64,000 nucleotides of DNA, from assembly GCA_004764695.1 (NCBI GenBank), contig SMSO01000037.1, positions 1,038,247 to 1,102,246 on the forward strand. Reading direction: 5' to 3'. Each line of letters opens with the position of its first letter. Position 1 is the first letter of the stretch. This DNA is from Schizochytrium sp. TIO01. Lineage: Eukaryota > Sar > Bigyra > Thraustochytrida > Thraustochytriidae. Positions 19,944 through 30,500 of the stretch are shown here, piece after piece. The translations under genes and the position numbers were made by a program. The notes beneath the pieces are model-generated. The model ran no database searches and had not been told where the DNA came from. It saw nothing but the letters and a program-made list of their open reading frames with translations.

Positions 19944-21734
19944 CTATCCATGATGATTAGGTTTGCCAAGAGTCCCTTCCTCCAAACTATGCAAGGTATC
20001 AGCGTCAATTCCACCAATATCTTCGTCTTTTGTTTTGGCGATGGTTTGTTTGTCTGAAAATACAACTTTTGCAAGACTTACTTTCGTGTCAGCAGCATGT
20101 TGACGATACCTCTCCCCATCAATGTGGGACTTGCGTTCACTCAAACTCGGTGTCGGGCTGTTGCACGATGGCTCAGTTTCTTCCGTCAGTGGAGCAGGAT
20201 GAGCTTGCTGCCAAACTCGCCAGCGGCGATATTGAACGGCACTAAAATGAGCTGAGCGTACAAAGAAAATAATTGTAGCATGCACCATGGCTACACCGAA
20301 GCTAAATATTAAAGAGAAAATAGGTGCTGAAGGCCCCTTCTCAAAGGTTTCTACAGTAAGCGATACCCCTAGAATGCCGGCGCCAATAAGAAGCAGAGAG
20401 ATAACCATTGATGCGCTTGAAAATGCCATATGGTCAAGACTTTGAATTAAAATACTGGCCCGTTTTAAACGCGATGAAGCCAGATTGCTCAACAAACTCT
20501 TGGAACGGAATCTGCCAGCATTTGTACGCGCCTCGAAATTCCCTAGTTCGATTGCAGAAAGACTTTGCGAGTAGTCCCGATGTGGCCCTGTGTAAGTTGT
20601 TACATTTCCTGATGAACGTGATGTCACACTGGATGACCGGTCATTGATTGAATTCGAATGTGGACGCAGAAAAGATGGCGCGAAAGTGTCGGTAAGCATA
20701 GACATAAAACCTCCTAGCGTCTGCCGAGGTTTGGTTTTAGGGCTACTGCTTAGAGGTGACAAGTCTGCATCGCATGCGTGTCTGGTTTCATCTGAATCCA
20801 ACATATCATCACGTCGTGTTATATCAGGATTAGCGTTTTCGCGACATATTCTGGAGATGTTTCCTTGATCTGTGCGAGGGACTACCTGCGCATTATTGAT
20901 GCTATTTTGGTCATCTGGAGAGCGTGCAAAAACCATCTTCTTGTCTAATGCTGCTAGTTTTCGTTTGACCATGAATATTTTATAGAATACATAGATGTAA
21001 AGCAAGCTCATGAGGAAAACCACAGGAACTAGGGCGAGTCCAGATACGCGAAAGTTCTTTAAAAGATTGACCATAGCAATCGCCAAGACCAATAGAAACG
21101 AGACCACAAAGGTAGTAACGTAAGTAGTGAAGCTAAGTTTTCCATGGTGCATCACGAGGCCTGACTTGCGCACCTCGAGAATGGCTATCCAAACGATGGA
21201 AAGAAGCATGACAGCATTTATAGTCAAAGCTGCACAAACTGCAAATGACAAGCGCATGAGAATCCCAAATATCAATTGCATTGTTTCGCCTAGATCACCG
21301 ACAGAAATAACTGCAAAGCTAAGATTCCAAATCATAGCTGCGAAGGATGCAGCCAAACTCATCACCAGAGTCATCCACATTGTATTTGATGCTAGCACTT
21401 TAGGCCTTGAAGTTCGGCAAACAGCACCAATGCCTGCAAGTAGAATTAGTACTTGAATGCAAACGATGAAGACACGAGTATAGCGAAAAATAATTGTAGC
21501 CCTAGACTCAACATTGCACATCATTCCTGACAGTACTAAACGTGGGTCACAAGTGCACATCTTGAATGTCGAGGCTTCAAGTGTGTTCTTTTCTTCGCCT
21601 GTAAGCGCCATCAAAGATGCCGAGGTAATTTCTGAGCAGATCCCTCTCACGAATCGCCTACCCTCATACCATTGGCAGTCTAGCGCGCTGGTGCACTCAT
21701 TTTCACTAACTGGCCAGGGTCCTGGAAAGCCCAT
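19944..21734 (-). CDS. Seven-transmembrane receptor-like protein with Cys-rich N-terminus
   Basis: 596 residues from ATG 21734; the frame itself opens at a GTG at 21752. The order is a short N-terminal domain with six Cys (about 14, 20, 33, 60, 62, 73) suited to three disulfides, five hydrophobic segments (roughly 84-106, 117-145, 153-186, 203-225, 230-254), a hydrophilic Ser/Thr/Arg-rich loop of about 180 residues, then two more (roughly 440-462 and 472-495) and a polar tail. Seven segments with a very long third cytoplasmic loop fit a G-protein-coupled receptor topology. I recognise no class motif (no DRY, NPxxY or family 3 block). No signal peptide follows the chosen start, so an upstream exon may be missing. 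An ATG frame at 21927 running toward it contains a hydrophobic stretch, but the splice is unresolved. It could instead be an unrelated multi-pass protein. Confidence 0.72.
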   Translation of the reverse strand: MGFPGPWPVSENECTSALDCQWYEGRRFVRGICSEITSASLMALTGEEKNTLEASTFKMCTCDPRLVLSGMMCNVESRATIIFRYTRVFIVCIQVLILLAGIGAVCRTSRPKVLASNTMWMTLVMSLAASFAAMIWNLSFAVISVGDLGETMQLIFGILMRLSFAVCAALTINAVMLLSIVWIAILEVRKSGLVMHHGKLSFTTYVTTFVVSFLLVLAIAMVNLLKNFRVSGLALVPVVFLMSLLYIYVFYKIFMVKRKLAALDKKMVFARSPDDQNSINNAQVVPRTDQGNISRICRENANPDITRRDDMLDSDETRHACDADLSPLSSSPKTKPRQTLGGFMSMLTDTFAPSFLRPHSNSINDRSSSVTSRSSGNVTTYTGPHRDYSQSLSAIELGNFEARTNAGRFRSKSLLSNLASSRLKRASILIQSLDHMAFSSASMVISLLLIGAGILGVSLTVETFEKGPSAPIFSLIFSFGVAMVHATIIFFVRSAHFSAVQYRRWRVWQQAHPAPLTEETEPSCNSPTPSLSERKSHIDGERYRQHAADTKVSLAKVVFSDKQTIAKTKDEDIGGIDADTLHSLEEGTLGKPNHHG

Positions 21735-24700
21735 GCTCTGAGAGGCCGCCACGCCCGCTGCTCACACTGTATATGCAGCTTAGCGTCGCAGCTGGTAGTT
21801 CACTAAAATGGAGTGACAGTAACCAGTAACCACTTCCCAATTTTGGCGAATTGTGTCGATGTTCAGCTTCTGCAAATTCTCTGATAGTCTTGTTTCTGAA
21901 AAGTATTTTTGCCTTATGTAAGAACATATACTTTGTAGACTAGAACGAATGCACAAGTAATCAGTTCAGTTGAATATTCAATCGCCGGACTCTGTACTTG
22001 AGCAATATCAAGAAAGGACGACTTCCTTTGAGGCTTCTGGATTTGCAACCCGCGAAAAAGGAGCTCCAAAATACACGATGCGTCTTCAAGAATCCATACG
22101 ATTATACAAAGTCCATACGACGGCTTATGACCGCGTCGCAAGTTCAATTTATGAAGGGAAACCTGGCAGTTGGTCGGCTTAATATCGAAACCTTAGACCT
22201 TCACAATAGTCTCTCTTATCTCCACTATCTTTCTGAACAAAATGCACGTATTTGCAACTTGTCGTTGATCCCTCTTCGATGCCAACCACAAGTGCTGACC
22301 AGCCTTGCCGGGCAGCGTCAGTGTACGCTAAGGAAAGGGTGGACCTGCAATTCTCAATATTCACGTGCTCGTGCCGACTTTATCTGAAACGAGAACGGGC
22401 TCGCTAAATGGATGGGCTGACTGAACGTCGTTGAGACTAAGAAACGGCAGCTGGGGAGAGCTTAAGAAGCGGTTGGCGTTTGCCAGTCCCCCGAGATCCC
22501 CAAGATAGCACGACTGTTCTGCACCGCTCTCCTTCGTCGAGGCTGAAGACTTGCACGCTCGAGGTACGTCTCAGTAGTTGGTAATTTGTTTGTTTGGAGC
22601 ATATATCAATGGTCACCACTTCCATTTGCTTATTATATTCTAGTAGGTCCTAGCTTGGTCTTTCTTTTAGAGATTCCGTTCACCACCTTCGTTCGTCAGG
22701 GCCCAGAGCTGCGAATCGCGCTCCTCTGAGGCCCCTTTCCTACGCCCAGGCGCTCTCCCTCCTCTCTCCAAAGCTCAGTGCCCTGCAACGAATCGTGTTG
22801 ATTGGGATTGCTGCACAAGAGGGACCTCCTTTGGACACTAAACACTTTGTCTTCCTGTAACCCCTATGTACTCCTAAGGGCATCCTACTGGATTCACATC
22901 TTTTCGATTTTACATCCAAACCTTCGCCTGAAAGTCAGTACACCATCTCCTGTCGATCGACGGCCTTTGATCAGCACAGCGTCCTTGGCTGCCGCATTTG
23001 CATTCAGCTTTTTGATGACAACCATCACCAGCCCTGGGGTCAAGACGAGCCCTTCGGACATGCATGGCTTCTCGGCAGTGAAGATTTGTTTTAAAGGGAT
23101 AAACGAGTGACTTCTTTTTATCAGGAGCTTCGCTCGTTTTACCTTTTTTAGGCCATGTGAGCATCCTCATTGAATCACTTTCTGACCCGAGCCCTCGATA
23201 GAGGCCCATGATAACTTCTGCACGAGCACCTGCTGTCGTCCGTCGCTCTGGTGGTGCAGTAGACAGGTCTTCACGTTGTGCACGGCACGTTTATGCGCCA
23301 ACTTGGTTTTGTTGACACATGTTCCCATTGGAGAAAGGGTTTATGAAAAGGAGTCGTTCCACAAAGCGGCTCTTTTGGCCCATATTTTTAATCCAAAACA
23401 CTAACAATTACTCTGTCTTTTCTTTCTTCCTTTTTAATTTAAGACTATCATTATTAGATAGATGGTAGCATATTAGGCCTATGTAACAAATAATGAATTT
23501 CTTTAATAAACACAATGAATTCAGATAAGGCAGAAGAAAACACTAGCTACCCCTATTCAAAGGTTGAGCCTATTAATCCTTTTACTTGGGGAGAGCTTCG
23601 TAGCTAAAGTTGTTTTGTCTGGTATTGTGAATTTGTGGAGGCTGCTATTGAAGAGACCATCTTGCTGAAAATGATACTATTAGAATATTTTTGAACATAA
23701 TTTAACAGTCTATCCAAGAGCACATGGGGTGATTTAGAATTTAGTTAATTACTTCGACTCAAACCCGATAGCTAAGCTAAAAGAGCAGGGACACCAATTA
23801 ATGAACGTAAATTTATATGTAGTTTCTAAAACGTAATGCAGGCTAAATTCAGGCCCAGCGGTGCAGGACTGGAGTAAAGGTGCAAGTCGAGGCTACAGAT
23901 CACTTGCTTAGTCTCTGTCTTTAGTGTTCATAAATCTAGCATGAAACACAACATCATTCTGCACGCAACAACTTTAGTGCATCGCGAAACCCCAATGAGC
24001 TTGCGTCCAAATGTTCCTGCCCAAGACCTCCATTCAAGACCAGAGTAGTCATTAAAATGGCTGGAACGAATGCCATAAAATGAGAATAACATTCTTGAAA
24101 GGTATTCTTGAGTAAAACATATATATTGTAGAGTATGACATTCTGGACCACGGCGTAAAACCTAGAGAGCGCGGCAGATTGAGACTGCGAGCAAAGGAAA
24201 CAGCAAATTGCAGCCATGAGATAGTTGCAGTGGTCTCGGTGCAACCTGGAATTGATGGATCTGGGTTTAACAGAAACTTTGAGCTTTTGGAGAGCTTGAA
24301 CGAGCTAGTACCTGGGTGTTAAACCGCTCGGACTAACTCGTCATGCTAACCAAAAGAGCTGCCTCCTGTCCAAGGTTATTTTCATTTTGGATTAGCGAGA
24401 GAAGCTTTCAAGTCAGCCTTCGAATACTTCGCAAAGGTAATGCGAACTCTACACTAAGTCATTTCGATCGTGTAGCACTTGAAGTACAATCTCGATTTCG
24501 TTCTTCTGGAACGTGAAATGAGGAAATAATCAATGTATTGTTTTAAAATTTTAAAGAAATCTTTACAAAAGTGAAGTTTCTTTTACATAGAACTCATTTC
24601 TCGATAGGATCTAAAAGATGCGAGCTCGTCCGCGAAAGGTTTTAGTATTCAGGCAAAAGAATAGAGAACAGTAACCTCTGAGCATTGAGAGTGACCTGGG

Positions 24701-24974
24701 GACCTAAAGAACCCCTCCAAGACCATCCTTCTAGGCTTTAAGCGCGCCTTGCCCTAATCTTGGCGGCGTGCGTTGAAGTTCTTGACGTACAGCTTACTTG
24801 TGCAAAGACCATCAAATAAAGGTTGGGCCAGCACGATCAGAAATAAGATAAAAAGAAATTGAATTGCGTTGCAAGATATTGTCTTATGAAAGACTTGCCA
24901 TGTTGAAGTTTGGGTACTGGAGCGAAAATAATGTCAATGTGTATATCTAAATTCTAAAATTACTGCTCGAGAGA
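21735..24974. other. Gene-poor spacer
   Basis: No gene I can defend. Minus-strand frames of possible interest are a short coding-like segment ending at a TGA at 22894-22896 (about 55 residues from an internal ATG, basic C-terminus) and a hydrophobic 96-codon TTG-initiated frame at 23954-24244. Both lack family features. The 24.5-24.97 kb part should include the 3' UTR of the LRR-kinase gene. Confidence 0.4.
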
Positions 24975-27573
24975 TTATTGCAAGCTAAAATTTGGACCAA
25001 TGATATCTTGAGTGAGGAAAGGTGCAAGCTGCTTTCGCAGGACACCTTGAAGATATCTATCTTGAATGTGTGTATTCCAGTAATCACGGAGGCGCTCCGC
25101 GCGCAGCAGCTGCCACGCCTCACGAACCTGCTCAAACGAATCAGGAAAATATGGGTCCTGCCCACGTTTCCTTGGACAATGCCGCACATGGCGATGGCAA
25201 GCACCGCTATCCTGAGAACTATACTCCAGGCACCAAGCGCAAAAGTTATGATTGCATCCATCTTGACCACATTTTACAGCACAGCAACCATTGAAATGAT
25301 CGAAGCAAGCGCTGCAATTAGGGCAACATGAATTCAAGATATTTTCCTGAATATAGAGTAAATGCCGTTGTGCATCACGAGTGAGGCCATCAGCTCGTCG
25401 TATTTGGTCCAAACGCCTTCGGATCTCCTGCTCAGCCCAGACCGCAGCTTTGCTTTCAACTCTCATGCGCACAATTCGCAACAAATGGTTCAGAGCATCA
25501 GGTGCAAGACGGGCAATATCTCGACCGAAGATTCTGCCATTGCAGCCAGGCTTTGTGCATAACATTGTTCCACTCGCATCCACCTTAACAGAGGCCTGAG
25601 GTTGAGCAGCGGCTGCTACAGAACTTGCAATGCAGTCTCTGCAGAGGAAGTCGCCATTCTCGCAGCTTGTTCCTTCAGAAAACTGCACTCTTTCCATACA
25701 AATCAGACATGTTTCTACACGAACCTCGACAGCACCGAATGCATTGTGCTGAAGCGCTTCACGAGCACTTGGGCGCAGATTCGGATCTATTGCTTTCAGG
25801 GAGTCAATGAGCTGACGCATTGCAGCTGCCGGAGCAGGATACAGATCCTGTAATACTACTCCTACAGAATACATGTCTATTTTTGCTGTGAATTTATCTA
25901 TACGCCCGTTTTGCAATTCTGGAGCAATATACCCAGGCGTTGCCTGAAAAGACGTGTAGGTTGCAGTACAGTCTGCGATTTTGATGCCATCGAAGTCCCC
26001 TAGCAAAGGAGTCCCGTTATTTGTCAGAAAGATGTTCTCAGGTTTGATGTCGCAGTGTACAATCCCATTGGCATGCAAGTCAGCTACCCCAGCAAGCAAA
26101 CCTATCGCAAGACGATCGCGCACTGCTTTGCCTTCCTTAGAATGCTCTGCAATCCATTTGGCCAGGTCACCTTGTTCATAGAAGGGCATAATAATACAGC
26201 CTCGTAGATCTTCACCAGAGGAGTCAATGAAAGCACTCTTAATGCGGATCACATGCTGAGAAACCACCTTGTCCAGATTAGCAACTTGTTTGTAGAAAGT
26301 TTTAGATTGGCTTGAATGCCCCAGTAAGAATTCTTTCAATACTAGAGTTCTCCCAGCATTGTCGAGAACCTTTCTGACCTTCTTACCGCCTCTGGATGCA
26401 AGAGGCTCCCCAACCGGCTGGAAATCTGAGGTATTCACTGTCGCCAACCAGAGACCTGAGCAAGCAACTTCTAACAGACCCTCTGCGCTAATATGAAGTA
26501 ATTCCAACCACTCCTGATTTTTCAACAGCTCTGGATAGTGAATCTGCGCGAGTCGTAAAGTCTCAGCAACTTTGTGCCGAAATAATTCACTCAGCTCAAT
26601 AGGAGTTCCTTTAGCAAGAACACCCTCATGCCTTGCAATTCGAGATCTGCACTGAACTTTTTCTTCTTCTGATTCTTCTACTTCGAGATCAGCTTTTGCT
26701 CGTTTCAAGCCCTCCATCGCGTTCCTGGAATCTGTGAGCTGCTTGTAAAGGTTTTTTAAATGGTCTACATCGGGTTCCCTCATACCCAACTGAACATAGT
26801 CCTTAATCTCCATGAATATCTTCAGTGAAGGTCTGGTAGAATTCGAAAATTTGATAGTTTCTGCACTTTCAAGCTGTTGCAATATAGAGCCAACAGACCA
26901 AAGAATTTTCGCTACCTCCGCTACCAACTTGTCCTCCTGGAACATACTCTGGATATAGAGTAGCTTGCACTCGAAAGCCGTTGTCCCTTCTCGTGCTCTG
27001 GCATCACGGTAGGAAGTATCTCCTTGACCCAACTCAGATTCTCCCGAGCGCACTCTTTTAGAAATGACGTTACTCGGTTCCTCCATCTCGCTTAATCTAC
27101 CTATTTTGTTCAATCTGTACGCTTTCACACACAATCTGGCACGGCCAACAAGGTTACGAACACAATCTAGAATATTTCCATCAATATTCTGGGCGGCGCT
27201 AAGACCATCAATGGTGTCCAATCTATCCAAAAGAGAGTCAAGCTTAACTTTAAACACACGCATCACATCGGCATCATAATGTTCATGGATATTGTCTCGT
27301 CCAGCTCGCAAATAGGAGTACACGATAATTAAAAGCGCTCTTAGTTGGTTTCTTTTGTTGTTGCGTTGTTCAACGAGACTAGACAGTCGATGTTGAGAAC
27401 TTGCACGAATTTGGTCTTGGAGAGTCTCTAAGGAGGTTTTCGATTTCATAATATCACAGAATGCTTGTTGAAGCTTCATTTGGAGAATGTATTTTTGAAC
27501 TGATGGCGATGCAAATTCTTCGAGCAAGGTGATACCATCATTAAGAAAATCATCTCCGCTGCCGAGACTCACG
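24975..27573 (-). CDS. Kinase and RING/IBR/RING-like exon of the LRR receptor
   Basis: Long 3' exon, open from about 27599 where only a TTG precedes it. Residue numbers follow the 1280-residue model. A helical region (about 416-800) with coiled-coil character precedes a kinase domain. Beta-3 Lys is K828 (LVLKEFLLG), the catalytic loop HCDIKPEN is at 921-928, DFD at 941-943 replaces DFG, and the activation segment ends GYIAPE. The Arg of HRD is Cys. The key Lys, Asp and Asn remain, so activity is possible. Directly after comes a RING-like C-x2-C...C-x2-C (1037-1062: CLICMERV...CRDC), two more Cys at 1087 and 1092, a long basic helix, then CCPNCSACFDHFNGCCAVKC and CNHNFCAWC (1165-1196) with CHRHVRHC. 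This resembles IBR/RING2 of RBR E3 ligases, with a Cys that could carry ubiquitin. Kinase and RBR in one chain is unusual. Confidence 0.88.
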
Positions 27574-30500
27574 CTGACAGTCGCTATTTTCCTTACCAAG
27601 CTTCATTTTGAAGTTCTTGAGAACATTATCCAGCAGATCTCTGTAATGTCCAACTTAAGCAGGTTAGAATTTCATGAAAATAAAGTGTTATATCACATCT
27701 ACTTGAACTGTGTCGTAATCCTCAAACTTACGCATTTGCATTCAAATTCCGGTTCCCGGCCGTGTCTTCAGTTTTTTTCAAATCCTCAGTTGTCTTATTA
27801 GAGCTATGAAAACTCCACAACCATGTGCAAAACCAAACCACAAAAACAATGCAGAAAGATACAACAAAGGAGACATACCGAAGTAAACAAGGAAACAGAT
27901 CTAGCTGAATTACCAAAGTTATGGCGCGTAAACTAGAAATGCCGATACACTGCATGCAAGTACCTAGTACCAAAACAAACCTAAAAACAAAGAATTGACC
28001 TGACGAAAGGGTCAAATTTAGAAACCAGAGAACCTGAGCAACAACTGCAGTCACACCTGTACGTACCCTAGTACATATTGTTGGCTGCTCAGCCACCTTT
28101 GAAACTGGGTACAACCTGTCAAGTATAAACGAAGAAGCACAAATACAACCAAAGAACTAGTTAGGAGCTCACCGTATAAAATAAATCAACGAAGAAATTG
28201 CTTTAGCTTCCATGGGACGAGATACAAGTTACTTGTGTTGAAGACATGAACTTACCACACTGTTGTAAGGTTCTTGCATTCTTTGAGAGCGATTGCCAGT
28301 GCCTGGGCATCTTCAGTACCAATGTTGTTAAAAGAAAGACTGTGTTGAGCAATATACAAAAAAACAAAATAAGAAAGCAAGAGCAACGTCAGTCATCTCA
28401 ACTGCCGCGTGGAATCGTCACAAGCACTTTTTGATTGCTTCTCCTGGTTGGTCTGTCCTGCTAGACGCATATATATTGCATTCTCACGATTCTTCTGCAA
28501 CCATCTTGATGTCGTCATTTCATATTGACGGGTCTTCTATGGGACTAGATGCAAGCTACTCGTATTGAATAAATGAACTTACTCCAATGTTGTGAGGTTC
28601 TTGCATTCTTGGAGGGCTCGTTCCAATGCCTGAGCACCTTGCGTGCCAATTTCGTTTCTCCGAAGACTGTATTGAGTAATATCAAAACGCGAAGAAAGCA
28701 AGAGCAAAGTCAGTCATCTCAACTGCCGAGTGGAATCGTCACAAGCACTTCATGATTGCTTCTTCTGGTTGGTGTGTCCTGCTAGACGCATATATTTTGC
28801 ATTCTCGCGATTCTTCTGCAACCATCTTGATGTCGTCATTTAATAATGACGGATCTTCTATGGGACTAGATGCAAGTTACTCATATTGACTAAATGAACT
28901 TACTTCAATGTTGTGAGGTTCTTGCATTCTTGGAGGGCCCGTGCCAATGCCTGGGCACCTTGCGTGCCAATGTTGTTCCAAGAAAGACTGTGTTTAACAA
29001 TATCAAAAATCCCAAAAAAGCAAGAGCAACGTCAGTCATCTCAACTGCCGAGTGGAATCGTCACAAGCACTTCATGATTGCTTCTTCTGGTTGGTGTGTC
29101 CTGCTAGACGCATATATTTTGCATTCTCGCGATTCTTCTGCAACCATCTTGATGTCGTCATTTCATATTGACGGATCTTCTATGGGACTAGATGCAAGTT
29201 ACTCGTATTGAATAAATGGACTTACTCCAATGTTGTGAGGTTCTTGCATTCTTGGAGGGTCCTTGCCAATGCCTGGGCACCTTGCGTGCCAATGTTGTTG
29301 TTCCAAAGACTGTGTTGAGCAATATCAAATCCCCAAGAAAGCAAGAGCAAAGTCAGTCATCTCAACTGCCGAGTGGAATCGCCACAAGCACTTTATGATT
29401 GCTTCTTCTGGTTGGTGTGTGCTGCTTGACGCTTGCATTTTGCATTCTCGCGATTCTTCTGCAACCATCTTGATGTCGTCATTTCATATTGACGGATCTT
29501 CCATGGGACTAGATGCAAGTTACTCGTATTGAATAAATGGACTTACTCCAATGTTGTGAGGTTCTTGCATTCTTGGAGGGTCCTTGCCAATGCCTGGGCA
29601 CCTTGCGTGCCAATGTAGTTGTTCCAAAGACTGTATTGAGCAATATCAAAAATCCCAAGAAAGCAAGAGCAAAGTCAGTCATCTCAACTGCCGAGTGGAA
29701 TCGCCACAAGCACTTTATGATTGCTTTTCTGGTTGGTGTGTCCTGCTTGACGCTATCATTTTGCATTCTCGCGATTCTTCTGCAACCATCTTGATGTCGT
29801 CATTTCATATTGACGGATCTTCTATGGGACTAGATGCAAGTTACTCGTATTGAATAAATGGACTTACTCCAATGTTGTGAGGTTCTTGCATTCTTGGAGG
29901 GCCCGTGCCAATGCCTGGGCACCTTGCGTGCCAATGTTGTTGTTCCAAAGACTGTGTTGAGCAATATCAAATTCCCCAAGAAACCAAAAGCGAAGTCAGT
30001 CATCTCAACTGCCGAGTGGAATTGTCACAAGCACTTTTTGATTGCTTCTCCTGGTTGGTCTGTCCTGCTAGACGCATATATATTGCATTCTCACGATTCT
30101 TCTGCAACCATCTTGATGTCGTCATTTCATATTGACGGGTCTTCTATGGGACTAGATGCAAGCTACTCGTATTGAATAAATGAACTTACTCCAATGTTGT
30201 GAGGTTCTTGCATTCTTGGAGGGTCCTTGCCAATGCCTGGGCACCTTGCGTGCCAATGTTGTTGCTAGAAAGACTGTATTGAGTAATATCAAAACGCGAA
30301 GAAAGCAAGAGCAAAGTCAGTCATCTCAACTGCCGAGTGGAATCGCCACAAGCACTTCATGATTGCTTCTTCTGGTTGGTGTGTCTTGCTAGACGCTTAT
30401 ATTTTGCATTCTCGCGATTCTTCTGCAGCCATCTTGATGTCGTCATTTCATATTGACGGATCTTCTATGGGGCTAGATGCTAGTTACTCGGATTGAATAA

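Noticed and set aside
22802-23209. Overlapping 99-102 codon ORFs on both strands
   Set aside because: Three frames are open at once with no family feature; this looks like a chance low-stop region.
24250-24345. Possible tRNA on the minus strand (box A-like TAGTCCGAGCGG)
   Set aside because: No matching acceptor stem and no box B (GGTTCGANTCC) at a usable distance.
27576-27599. TTG at 27599 as the start of an independent kinase gene
   Set aside because: Eukaryotic initiation at TTG is unlikely, and the frame joins in phase to the transmembrane exon through a GTAAGT donor at 27731.
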